Positions 32,408-40,148 of a DNA stretch of 64,000 nt are shown piece after piece. Origin of the DNA: Acidobacteriota bacterium. GTDB lineage: Bacteria > Acidobacteriota > Vicinamibacteria > Vicinamibacterales > CAVVIG01. Location: NCBI GenBank assembly GCA_003222395.1, contig QHWB01000045.1, positions 138,099-202,098 of the forward strand, given 5' to 3'. The stretch's first letter is position 1; the number at the start of each line of letters is the position of its first letter. The position numbers and the translations under genes were made by a program. Under the pieces are notes generated by a model. The model was not told the origin of the DNA and searched no databases. It was given only the letters and a program-made list of their open reading frames with translations.

Positions 32408-34111
32408 GTGACAACGCAGAGCTCGCACAGTTCGCAGAGAACACAATCTCCTTTGCCGACTGCCGCAGGCTCTGCGCTGATCGTCGTGCTGCTGCTGGTT
32501 TTCGCCGCCGCGCTCACCCTCGCCCGAAGCGGACAGTCGCATCCAGCATCTTCCGTGGAGGTGGCGCGCCCCTTTCAGGACCGCGATCGCGGGGCTGAAA
32601 GCGCCGCGCTACAGCTCGCACATCGTCCGGTCCCGCTGCGCAGCGGCATCGGCGTCGCGCACGATCCGGTCACCACATCGTCGGCAGAAGCGCAGCGGTT
32701 CTACGATCAGGGGCTCGCCTACCTTCACTCGTACGTGTGGCTCGAGGCGGCGCGATCGTTCAATCAGGCGCTGGCCCACGACGAGACGCTCGCGATGGCG
32801 TACGTCGGGTTGAGCGTGGCCTACACGGAGCTGAACGCCGCATCGGCCGCGCGCGACGCGCTCGGCGGCGCCAAGGCTCTCGCCGCGGCTGCGGGCGATC
32901 GCGAGCGGCGGCTGATCGACGCTCGCGCCCTCCAGATGGAGGCCGAAGCCGCGCCGGTCGACGTGTCGAAGCTCACGGCGTATCGAGCGGCGCTCGATCG
33001 CGCGCTCGCCGCCTATCCATCGAACGAGGAACTGTGGCTCGCGCGCGGCAAGGCCGAGTCGCGCGATCCCGCGGAGCGCGGGCAGGGAAGCGTCGACGCC
33101 TCGGCGCCGTTCTATCGAAAGGCGCTCACGCTGGCGCCCGATCATTTCGCCGCGCATCATTATCTGGCGCATGCGTTCGAGAACACCAACCGCCCGAAGG
33201 ACGCGCTGACCGAAGCCGAGATTTATGCGCGGCTGGCGCCAGAAGTTCCGCACGCGCGGCACATGCAGGGCCACGAGCTGCGGCGCGCCGGTCGCGTCGC
33301 GGACGCAATTGCCGCGTTCGAGGCCGCCGACGCCATCGGATCCGAGTACCTTGCGGCCGAAGGAATCGCCGTCGACATCGACTGGCACTACCATCACAAC
33401 CTCGATCTGCTCGCGACCTCGTTCCAGTACATCGGCCAGATGACGAAGGCCGAAAAACTGTTGAAGGCCGCCTTCGCGATCCCGTCGACGCTGATCGTCC
33501 AGGAGTTCAACAAGCGCGAATGGCCGGTGTTCCTGCGCGCGAACGGCCGCTTCGACGAAGCGCTGGTGGCCGCGGAAACGCTGGCGGCGCACCCGTCGCC
33601 GCTCGTCAGCGCGACGGGGCACATCGAAGCGGGGTTTGCATGTCTCGCGATGAAGCGGTACCGGAGAGCCGCCGACGAATCGAACGCGGCGCTGCGCCTG
33701 ATGCGGGGCGCTCCTCAAGGCGTCGGGCTCCTCGCCGATGCGCTGCAGCAGCTGCAGGGCGAGTTCCAGCTGCGGACCGGACAGAAGGACAAGGGTCGCG
33801 CGGCGCTCGAACGCGTCGCCGCCAATGTGCGCGCACGCCCCGGGCCGGACGCCTGGATTCAGGCGACGTTCACGCTCGACGCCGTCGCCCGCGCGGCGCG
33901 CGAGGTCGGCGACTGGCCGTTCGCCGGCTGGGCGGCGCGGCAGATGATCGCGCACGATCCGAACTACGCCGGCGCGCATTACGCGCTCGCGCTCGTGGCG
34001 GCGCATGACGGCGATCGCGCGGCCGCGCGCGACGAGCTTCGGCGTGCGCGCCTGCTCTGGAAGGACGCCGACCCCGAATTCGTCGCGCGGCTCGCTTTGA
34101 ATCCAATGTAG
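32408..34111 (+). CDS. Membrane-anchored TPR protein downstream of a TonB receptor
   Basis: A 567-residue protein from GTG 32408. One N-terminal membrane helix (about 18-40, SALIVVLLLVFAAALTLA) anchors it. At least six TPR-like helix pairs follow (YDQGLAYLHSYVWLEAARSF, AYVGLSVAYTELNAASAARD, HHYLAHAFENTNRPKDALTE). Residues about 52-68 (VARPFQDRDRGAESAAL) are encoded by a 52-bp REP-like repeat and are probably an acquired linker between anchor and TPR domain. Coupling to the receptor suggests a periplasmic partner that handles the imported substrate (inference). Confidence 0.8.
   Translation: MTTQSSHSSQRTQSPLPTAAGSALIVVLLLVFAAALTLARSGQSHPASSVEVARPFQDRDRGAESAALQLAHRPVPLRSGIGVAHDPVTTSSAEAQRFYDQGLAYLHSYVWLEAARSFNQALAHDETLAMAYVGLSVAYTELNAASAARDALGGAKALAAAAGDRERRLIDARALQMEAEAAPVDVSKLTAYRAALDRALAAYPSNEELWLARGKAESRDPAERGQGSVDASAPFYRKALTLAPDHFAAHHYLAHAFENTNRPKDALTEAEIYARLAPEVPHARHMQGHELRRAGRVADAIAAFEAADAIGSEYLAAEGIAVDIDWHYHHNLDLLATSFQYIGQMTKAEKLLKAAFAIPSTLIVQEFNKREWPVFLRANGRFDEALVAAETLAAHPSPLVSATGHIEAGFACLAMKRYRRAADESNAALRLMRGAPQGVGLLADALQQLQGEFQLRTGQKDKGRAALERVAANVRARPGPDAWIQATFTLDAVARAAREVGDWPFAGWAARQMIAHDPNYAGAHYALALVAAHDGDRAAARDELRRARLLWKDADPEFVARLALNPM
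32561..32612. repeat. 52-bp REP-like element translated in the TPR protein
   Basis: The arm CGCGCCCCTTTCAGGACCGC and the opposite arm GGGGCTGAAAGCGCCGCGCT are the family 1 arms with substitutions. The total length, 52 bp, equals that of the copy at 46105-46156. It is read as VARPFQDRDRGAESAAL, the same frame as the other translated copy. Confidence 0.75.
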
Positions 34112-34142
34112 GATCGGTCCGGACCCGCCGGAGGAGATCGAT

Positions 34143-34517
34143 ATGAAGCGTGTTCTTCTGTTTCTGTTCGCGCTGGCCCTCGCGTCGTTCGCGTCGGCCG
34201 GTCAGTCGTCGACGGTCGATGTCACCGGCAAGTGGCTGTTCAACGTCCAGACCGACGCCGGCAGCGGAACGCCCACCGTGACGCTGAAGCAGGATGGCGA
34301 GAAGCTCACCGGCCACTACTCGTCGCAAAACTTCGGTGAACAGGAGTTGACCGGCACCGTGAAGGGCAACGACGTCAAGTTCTCGTTCAGCGCCGACGCG
34401 CAGGGGACGCAGCTCTCCGTCACCTACACGGGCACGGTCAAGAGCAAGGACTCGATGGAAGGGACCGTGGACATCGGCGGCCTCGCGCAGGGGACGTTCA
34501 CCGCAAAGAAGCAATAG
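34143..34517 (+). CDS. Small secreted beta-barrel-like protein
   Basis: A 124-residue exported protein. The signal peptide is MKRVLLFLFALALASFASAG. The mature part alternates short beta strands with Gly/Thr turns: VDVTGKWLFNVQTDAG, TPTVTLKQDGEKLTGHYSSQ, QELTGTVKGNDVKFSFSADA, TQLSVTYTGTVKSKDSMEGT. This pattern is common in acidobacterial lipocalin-like or avidin-like small proteins of unknown function. A GGAGGAG ribosome site lies just before the ATG. It stands alone between the TPR gene and the XRE operon. Confidence 0.8.
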   Translation: MKRVLLFLFALALASFASAGQSSTVDVTGKWLFNVQTDAGSGTPTVTLKQDGEKLTGHYSSQNFGEQELTGTVKGNDVKFSFSADAQGTQLSVTYTGTVKSKDSMEGTVDIGGLAQGTFTAKKQ

Positions 34518-34590
34518 CACACAGTTTCAATTCTGCACGCGTCACCGATTCGTAGTGGACGGCTGAGCGCCGGACTCCTGCATCTTGTGG

Positions 34591-34631
34591 TTGCCATTGC
34601 AATCTGCGATATGTATATTGCTAATTGCAAT
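34591..34631 (+). promoter_or_regulatory. Promoter with paired ATTGCAAT operators for the XRE operon
   Basis: A -35 box TTGCCA (34591-34596), a 17-base spacer and a -10 box TATATT (34614-34619) place the transcript start near 34626, only a few bases before ATG 34630, so the mRNA is nearly leaderless. The palindrome ATTGCAAT occurs twice, at 34596-34603 just after the -35 box and at 34624-34631 over the start codon. Two identical boxes 28 bp apart fit binding by the XRE regulator itself. Confidence 0.6.
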
Positions 34632-35103
34632 GACCCTCGGCGAGAAAGTTCGATCGCTGCGCAAGGTCGAAGGCGAGCTCCGCGGTCTCGGCCGTGAGCT
34701 GAGCCAGCAGGAAGTCGTTCGCGCCATCCGCCACGAGCTCGGCGCTTCGTTCAGCCAGTCCTATCTCTCGCAGGTCGAGAGCGGCGCGCGCCCGCACCTC
34801 ACGCACCACACGCGTCAGCTCCTCGCGCGCTTCTTCAAGGTGCATCCCGGCTATCTCGTCACCGACCCGCCGGGATTTCACACGGAACTCACCTCCGACC
34901 TTCGCACCAGCGAGGGACCGCTCGACGACTGGCTCCGCAAGGGCGCGGAGCAGTTCGTCGGCGACATCGAGCTCACGGGCGCGCTGCTCAAGCTCGCCGA
35001 CCACGCCGATTCGCGCAAGTGCCTCCTGCTGCTCGGCGCGATCGTCGAGACGCCCGATCTCGTCGATCGCCTGCTCGATGCGCTCAAGCCGGTGATTTCA
35101 TGA
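34630..35103 (+). CDS. XRE-family helix-turn-helix regulator
   Basis: A 157-residue protein. The N-terminal XRE domain is MTLGEKVRSLRKVEGELRGL, LSQQEVVRAIRHEL and SFSQSYLSQVESGARPHLTH, where the two-helix DNA-binding unit is clear. The C-terminal half (DDWLRKGAEQFVGDIELTGA, LLGAIVETPDLVDRLLDALK) is helical and probably senses a signal or oligomerises. It heads a tight operon with an NfeD-like protein, flotillin and PspA, so it is the likely regulator of that envelope-stress set. Confidence 0.85.
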   Translation: MTLGEKVRSLRKVEGELRGLGRELSQQEVVRAIRHELGASFSQSYLSQVESGARPHLTHHTRQLLARFFKVHPGYLVTDPPGFHTELTSDLRTSEGPLDDWLRKGAEQFVGDIELTGALLKLADHADSRKCLLLLGAIVETPDLVDRLLDALKPVIS

Positions 35104-35112
35104 GGGACACCC

Positions 35113-35730
35113 ATGACGTGGACGAACGTCTATCTCGTCTGCTTTTTGCTGGGATTCTTGCTCAGTGCGGCTTCCTGGCTGCTGGGCGTGGCGGGACTGC
35201 ATCCGCACATCCACGCCCACGGCGGGCCGCACGGCCACGTTCACGTGCACGCCGACGCTCCGCACGCCGGCGGCGGACATAGCCACGCAACGTCTGCGGC
35301 GACCGCTCCGTCCACGATCAACTTTTCGACGCTGATGGCGTTCCTCGCCTGGTTCGGCGGCGCCGGCTATCTGCTGACGCGCTACACGGAGCTGTGGCCG
35401 ATTGCCTCGCTGTTGGTCGCCAGCGGCGTCGGACTCGTGGGCTCGGCGATCGTCTTCTTGGTGATGGCGAAGGTGCTGTGGTCGGCCGGGGAGAATCTCG
35501 ATCCGGACGACTACGACGTCGTCGGCCTGCTCGGTACCGTCAGCAGTCCCATTCGTCCGGGCGGCACCGGCGAGATCCTCTTTCAGCAGGCGGGCGCTCG
35601 GCGCGTGGCGGGCGCGCGCAGCGAAGACGGCGTGGCGATCGAGAAAGGCGTCGAAGTCGTGATTACGCGATACGAGAACGGGCTCGCCTACGTCCGCACG
35701 TGGGAGGAGCTCGCAGCGGGGCATCGTTAA
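35113..35730 (+). CDS. NfeD/YqiJ-like membrane protein with OB-fold C-terminus
   Basis: A 205-residue protein. Three hydrophobic segments (about 7-29, 74-90, 97-121) are followed by an OB-fold-like beta domain (DVVGLLGTVSSPIRPGGTGE, GVAIEKGVEVVITRYENGLA). The loop after helix 1 is strikingly His-rich (HPHIHAHGGPHGHVHVHADA), so it may bind metal. NfeD-type proteins partner with flotillins in membrane microdomains. The flotillin gene follows directly, which strongly supports a YqiJ-like role here. It lies nine bases after the XRE gene. Confidence 0.85.
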   Translation: MTWTNVYLVCFLLGFLLSAASWLLGVAGLHPHIHAHGGPHGHVHVHADAPHAGGGHSHATSAATAPSTINFSTLMAFLAWFGGAGYLLTRYTELWPIASLLVASGVGLVGSAIVFLVMAKVLWSAGENLDPDDYDVVGLLGTVSSPIRPGGTGEILFQQAGARRVAGARSEDGVAIEKGVEVVITRYENGLAYVRTWEELAAGHR

Positions 35731-35769
35731 CCGGGGTCAGAGTCGGCGTCCGACCCCACGGAGGCGGGT

Positions 35770-37197
35770 ATGGAAATCTCAACCGGCGTTGGCGTCACGG
35801 TCGGCCTGATGGGGCTGACCGTGATTCTTCTCACGAGCCTCATGGCCACGCTGTACCGGAAAGCAGGACCGCACGAGGCGCTCGTCGTCTACGGGTTCCG
35901 CGGGACGCGCGTCGTCAAAGGGCACGGGACGATCATCTTCCCGATGATCGAAGCGTGCCGGCAGCTGTCGCTGGAGCTGATGTCGTTCGACGTCGCGCCG
36001 GTGCAGGACCTCTACACGAAACAAGGCGTGGCGGTCACCGTCGAAGCGGTCGCGCAGATCAAGGTCAAGTCCGATCCGGTGTCGATCCAGACCGCGTCGG
36101 AGCAGTTCCTGACGAAGTCTCCGGACCAGCGTGAAGGCCTGATCCGGCTCGTGATGGAAGGCCACCTGCGCGGCATCATCGGCCAGCTCACGGTCGAGGA
36201 GATCGTCAAGCAGCCGGAAATGGTCGCCGACCGCATGCGATCCACATGCGCGGACGATATGAGCAAGATGGGCCTCGAGGTCATCTCCTACACGATCAAG
36301 GAGGTCCGCGACAAGAACGAGTACATCGTGAACATGGGACGGCCCGACATCGCGCGCATCAAGCGCGATGCGGACGTCGCGGCGGCCGAAGCCGATCGCG
36401 ACACCGCCATCAAGCGCGCCGAAGCGACGCGCGCCGCGGCGATCGCGAAGGCGCAGGCCGATCAGGAGCGCGTGCTCGCCGAGACGCTGTCGCAGGCCAA
36501 GCAGGCCGAAGCGACGCGCGATCTCGAGATCAAGAAAGCGCAGTACGTCGAGATCGTGAAGAAGCAGCAGGCGCAGGCGGACAAGGCGTACGAGATCCAG
36601 ACCAACGTGATGCAGCAGCAGGTCACCGCGGAAGCGGTGAAAGTGCAGCAGGTGGAGCGCGAGCAGCAAATCAAGGTGCAGGAGGCGGAGATTCTGCGGC
36701 GCGAGAAAGAGCTGATTGCGACGGTTCTGAAACAGGCCGAGATCGAGCGCAAGCGGATCGAGACGCTCGCCAACGCCGAGAAGCTGCGGCTGATGGTCGA
36801 AGCCGAGGGCCAGGCATCGGCGACGCTCGCGAAAGGCGAGGCCGAAGCGTCGATCATCTTCAAGAAAGGCGAGGCCGAGGCGAAGGCGATGAACGTGAAG
36901 GCCGAGGCGTACCAGGAATACAACCAGGCCGCGGTCATCGACAAGCTGATTACCAGTCTGCCGGACGTCGTCGCCGCGCTGGCGACGCCGTTGAGCAAGG
37001 TCGACAAGATCACCGTCGTCTCGACCGGCAACGGCGACTCCGCCGGCGTCAGCAAAGTTACTGCTGACATCACCAAGATGGCGGCGCAGGTACCCGCGCT
37101 CTTCGAGGCGCTCTCGGGCATGGATCTCTCGCAGCTGCTGTCGAAGGTCCGCCCGATCGGCGACAGCGCGAAGAAACCTGACGTGTTGGGAACATAA
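35770..37197 (+). CDS. Flotillin-like SPFH/band 7 protein
   Basis: A 475-residue membrane-anchored scaffold. An N-terminal hydrophobic segment (GVGVTVGLMGLTVILLTSLM) is followed by the SPFH domain (about 30-210; LVVYGFRGTRVVKGHGTIIF, LTVEEIVKQPEMVADRMRST). A long Ala/Glu/Lys coiled coil comes next (about 210-400, EADRDTAIKRAEATRAAAIA; QASATLAKGEAEASIIFKKG), then a hydrophobic tail. This matches YqiK/FloT architecture. Flotillins organise membrane microdomains and cooperate with PspA in stress; the PspA gene is 11 bases downstream. Confidence 0.93.
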   Translation: MEISTGVGVTVGLMGLTVILLTSLMATLYRKAGPHEALVVYGFRGTRVVKGHGTIIFPMIEACRQLSLELMSFDVAPVQDLYTKQGVAVTVEAVAQIKVKSDPVSIQTASEQFLTKSPDQREGLIRLVMEGHLRGIIGQLTVEEIVKQPEMVADRMRSTCADDMSKMGLEVISYTIKEVRDKNEYIVNMGRPDIARIKRDADVAAAEADRDTAIKRAEATRAAAIAKAQADQERVLAETLSQAKQAEATRDLEIKKAQYVEIVKKQQAQADKAYEIQTNVMQQQVTAEAVKVQQVEREQQIKVQEAEILRREKELIATVLKQAEIERKRIETLANAEKLRLMVEAEGQASATLAKGEAEASIIFKKGEAEAKAMNVKAEAYQEYNQAAVIDKLITSLPDVVAALATPLSKVDKITVVSTGNGDSAGVSKVTADITKMAAQVPALFEALSGMDLSQLLSKVRPIGDSAKKPDVLGT

Positions 37198-37208
37198 GGA
37201 GTACGACG

Positions 37209-37874
37209 ATGGGATTGCTAGAACGCGTGGGCACGCTGGTCCGGGCAAACCTGAACGATCTCATCGACCGGGCGGAGAACCCGTCGACGATGATCAAGCA
37301 GGTGATTCTCGACATGGAGAACCAGTTGCTGCAGGTGAAGACGCAGGTCGCGATCTCGATTGCGGATCAGCATATGCTCGAGAAAAAAGCGCAGGAGAAT
37401 GCCGACAGGGCGGTCGAGTGGCTGCGCAAGGCGGAGCTCGCCGTCGAGAAAGGACAGGACGATCTCGCCCGTGCCGCGATCGAGCGGCACAAGAGCGCCG
37501 AGCGGAACGCCGACAGCTTCCGCCAGCAGGTCGACGATCAGCGCGCGCAGGTCGCGACGCTGAAATCCGCCCTCGCCAAGCTCGACCAGAAGCTCGGCGA
37601 GGCTCAGGCGAAGAGCGACATGCTGCTCGCGCAGCATCGCCGCGCGCGCGCGCTGGGCAAGGCGACCGACGCGCAGATGGCGATTGGCGGCCGGTCGACG
37701 ATTCGCACGTTCGAGCGGATGAAACAGAAGGTGACGGTTCACGAAGCCGTCAGTCAGGCGAAGGCGGAAATGGTCATCGACGACGTCGACGATCGCTTCG
37801 TGCAGCTCGAGCGCGACGAGGAAGTCGATAAGCTGCTGGCGGAGTTGAAAGCGAAGAAAGGCGCGACCGCGTGA
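37209..37874 (+). CDS. pspA: PspA/IM30-family phage-shock protein
   Basis: A 221-residue helical protein, close to the usual 220-230. The PspA/Vipp1 pattern is clear: MGLLERVGTLVRANLNDLID, RAENPSTMIKQVILDMENQL, then a long coiled coil (KKAQENADRAVEWLRKAELA, VATLKSALAKLDQKLGEAQA) and an acidic C-terminus. It forms ESCRT-III-like rods on damaged inner membranes and limits proton leak. Its place after XRE, NfeD-like and flotillin genes makes a four-gene envelope-stress operon. Confidence 0.93.
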   Translation: MGLLERVGTLVRANLNDLIDRAENPSTMIKQVILDMENQLLQVKTQVAISIADQHMLEKKAQENADRAVEWLRKAELAVEKGQDDLARAAIERHKSAERNADSFRQQVDDQRAQVATLKSALAKLDQKLGEAQAKSDMLLAQHRRARALGKATDAQMAIGGRSTIRTFERMKQKVTVHEAVSQAKAEMVIDDVDDRFVQLERDEEVDKLLAELKAKKGATA

Positions 37875-37891
37875 AACAGGCAGGGGCCGAC

Positions 37892-38005
37892 CAGCGCCTG
37901 CGGCCTAGCGAGCGGGGGTGGGGCCCGCGAGCCGTAGAAACGTGTCGGCCCGCGAGCGCGATGGCGGGACGGCATCGCGCCGGGGCGGACACGCTGGTCC
38001 GCCCC
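37892..38005. terminator. Palindromic repeat and terminator-like hairpin between convergent genes
   Basis: 37892-37950 is a family 3 repeat copy (GCGAGCGGGGGTGGGGCCCG). At 37982-38005 a perfect 9-bp stem GGGGCGGAC / GTCCGCCCC closes a six-base loop; its end touches the TAG stop of the esterase gene. Lying between the ends of pspA and the esterase gene, it is a plausible bidirectional terminator. There is no T-run, so this is inferred from position and stem. Confidence 0.55.
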
Positions 38006-39588
38006 TACTGTGACACCCGTGATGTCTTCCGGTGCGCGTCGAAGAAATCCAGAATCGCGCCGATGTTGGGCGCGACGACATCGCTGTGCAGTCCGCCGGG
38101 AACTTCGATGTATTTGTAGTCGACGCCGAGCTCCTTCAGCTTCGCCACCATCGTCCGCGACCCGTTGACCGGCACGGTCGGATCGTTGTCGCCGTGCACG
38201 ACGATCTCGGGCACAGTGCGGATTCGATCGAGCGTCGCCGGCGCGCCGCTGCCTGAAATCGGCGCGATCGCCGCCCAGACGTCCGGATACTTCGGCGCAA
38301 TCTTCCACGTGCCGATGGCCCCCATCGAGTGGCCCATCAGATAAATGCGGTTCCCGTCGATCTTGTACTGCTGCCGGACGTGCTGCAGCACCTGCATCAC
38401 GTCCTGTTCGCTGAAGTCCTGCACGCGTCTCGTGACCGGATCGGCCGGCGGACTCCCGAGTCCCCACCCGTACGATCCATCGACGCGATAGCCGAGCGGC
38501 GCCGCGACGATGTAGCCGTGCTGCTCGGCGAGCTTCGGCAGAACGCCGCCGTACAGCCCGCCCTCGAAAAACGAATCCTCGGTTCCTCCCAGTCCGTGCA
38601 GTGCGACGATGAGCGGAAACGATCGCGATGCGTTGTACGTCGTCGGCACATACATGCGATAGGGGAGCATCTCCCGCGCCGCGTCGAGCAGGTAATGGCG
38701 CTTGAAGTCGCCGGTGCGTGTCGCGAACGGATCCTGCTTCGCTTTGACCGCCGCGGCGACGGCGTCAGCCGACGCGAAGTCTTTTTGCGGGTCGAACGTC
38801 CGGAGTTCGAGGCGTCCGCGGTTGACGTTTCGCATCCGGTCCACCGGGAAGAGGATTTCGGCGCGGAGTGCCTCTGGCGCGTTCCGGCCCTCGGCTTCGA
38901 GGCGGGCGGCGAGATCGTCGAGCCCTCTGCGGAGAGCGATGTTCAGCGTCGACGCGCCGAGCGGCGCCGAGTCGTTCGAGACCTCGACGCTGAGCTGATA
39001 GCCGCCGTCGGCGACATCTTGCACATCGAGTTCGAAGGGGAACGGCGATTCGCGAAGGTCGCGCGCGACACCGTCGAACGTACCCAGATCCTTCACGACG
39101 TCGCCGGGCTGTGGCGGTGTGCTCGAGCCGGGCACCGGCGGCGCCGGACGCGCACGCAGGAGGACATGCGCCGTCAGCGTTCGCTCGAGAGCGATCGATG
39201 GCGAGTAGATCTGCTCGAGCCTGACCGGATATGGCTTCGACGAGTCGGCGACGACTCGATCGGTCCGCACCACCAGCGAGTTGGCGTAGTCGATCTCGTC
39301 GGTCCACTGACGGCCGGCGAGCAGCACGTTGCCTTTCGCGAAGAGCCGCCGGAGCTCGCCGGTCCTGCCAAGACGCGTGGCGTCGGCAATCTGCTGATCG
39401 AGCGCGTCAATCTGGGCCTTCAGCTCGCCCTGCGGCCTCGCCGTGTTCTTGCGCGTGTTGTATCCGACGCGCAGCGACGCCAGGCTCGTGAGCGCCTGTG
39501 GAAAGGCAGTCGCCGGAACGATCGCGCAGACGATGATTGCGGTCGCGCAGCCCTTCAGGGCGGCTCCGAGCAGCACGCGAATCTTCAT
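38005..39588 (-). CDS. Secreted alpha/beta-hydrolase esterase (polyhydroxybutyrate-depolymerase-like)
   Basis: A 527-residue exported protein. The signal peptide MKIRVLLGAALKGCATAIIV contains LKGCAT, encoded by a REP-like repeat. Residues about 40-270 form a helical and beta N-terminal region without a known motif. The hydrolase domain follows (MLPYRMYVPTTYNASRSFPL) with HGLGGTEDSFF as oxyanion region, the nucleophile Ser in GHSMGAIG near 419, and Asp and His in VVHGDNDPTVPV and GGLHSDVV. It should cleave esters outside the cytoplasm; the substrate is unknown. Its ATG overlaps the stop of the cytochrome c gene (ATGA), so it is co-translated with the SoxC-like operon. Confidence 0.85.
   Translation of the reverse strand: MKIRVLLGAALKGCATAIIVCAIVPATAFPQALTSLASLRVGYNTRKNTARPQGELKAQIDALDQQIADATRLGRTGELRRLFAKGNVLLAGRQWTDEIDYANSLVVRTDRVVADSSKPYPVRLEQIYSPSIALERTLTAHVLLRARPAPPVPGSSTPPQPGDVVKDLGTFDGVARDLRESPFPFELDVQDVADGGYQLSVEVSNDSAPLGASTLNIALRRGLDDLAARLEAEGRNAPEALRAEILFPVDRMRNVNRGRLELRTFDPQKDFASADAVAAAVKAKQDPFATRTGDFKRHYLLDAAREMLPYRMYVPTTYNASRSFPLIVALHGLGGTEDSFFEGGLYGGVLPKLAEQHGYIVAAPLGYRVDGSYGWGLGSPPADPVTRRVQDFSEQDVMQVLQHVRQQYKIDGNRIYLMGHSMGAIGTWKIAPKYPDVWAAIAPISGSGAPATLDRIRTVPEIVVHGDNDPTVPVNGSRTMVAKLKELGVDYKYIEVPGGLHSDVVAPNIGAILDFFDAHRKTSRVSQ
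39542..39564. repeat. Family 2 REP-like arm inside a signal peptide
   Basis: GTCGCGCAGCCCTTCAGGGC then GGC, read on the minus strand, encodes ALKGCAT in the signal peptide of the esterase. The same repeat gives GLKACAT in the BatD-like protein at 61592. Confidence 0.7.
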
Positions 39589-40148
39589 GGTCGACTCCGA
39601 GGGTTGACGGACTTCGGGCCGCCGCGCGGGTCGGGCACGAAGCGATCGCGGGCGGGCATGACCACCTTCGGCAGCGATGTCGCATCCATCACCGCGTCGG
39701 CCGGGATGAGATCGTTCAGGAACAGGAGATACGCGACCAGACCGTAGATCTCGCCGCTCTGCAGCGATCCAGGCGCGTTCGGCGGCATCGCGCGGCGAAT
39801 GTAGTCGAACACCGTCGTCGCGTACGGCCAGTAGCTGCCGATCGTCTTCGGCCGCTGCGGATCGCGGCCGAACGGAAACGCGTCGCCCGGTTCGCGTCCG
39901 ACGAGCCGGTCGTTGGGACCTTCTTTTCCCGTCTTGCCGTGACACGACGCGCAGCGCGCAGCGTAGATCGTTTCACCCTCCGTCACCGCACCGCGGCCGG
40001 GTGGAAGTCCGACGCCGTCCGGTCGGACGTCGATATCCCACGCCGAGATCTCGGCCGGCATGGCGGGCCGTCCGATGCCGAGCGTCGCGGGCATCTGCGG
40101 TGTCTGCGCCGCGAATGCGGCGATCGCGCAGGCGACGATGGCGATCAT
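39585..40148 (-). CDS. Periplasmic cytochrome c, SoxD-like partner of a sulfite-oxidase-type protein
   Basis: A 187-residue exported cytochrome. The signal peptide is MIAIVACAIAAFAAQTPQMP. The heme motif is YAARCASCHGKTGKEGPND near residue 67, the likely Met ligand is in YIRRAMPPNAPGSL, and the closing helix is GEIYGLVAYLLFLNDLIPAD. The layout (SAWDIDVRPDGVGLPPGRG before the heme site) matches SoxD-like cytochromes that accept electrons from SoxC. It overlaps the SoxC-like gene upstream and the esterase gene downstream by four bases each. Confidence 0.85.
   Translation of the reverse strand: MIAIVACAIAAFAAQTPQMPATLGIGRPAMPAEISAWDIDVRPDGVGLPPGRGAVTEGETIYAARCASCHGKTGKEGPNDRLVGREPGDAFPFGRDPQRPKTIGSYWPYATTVFDYIRRAMPPNAPGSLQSGEIYGLVAYLLFLNDLIPADAVMDATSLPKVVMPARDRFVPDPRGGPKSVNPRSRP

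Noticed and set aside
37892..38005. A riboswitch or structured RNA upstream of the esterase gene
   Set aside because: The hairpin lies at the 3' end of both convergent genes, so a terminator or repeat explains it better.
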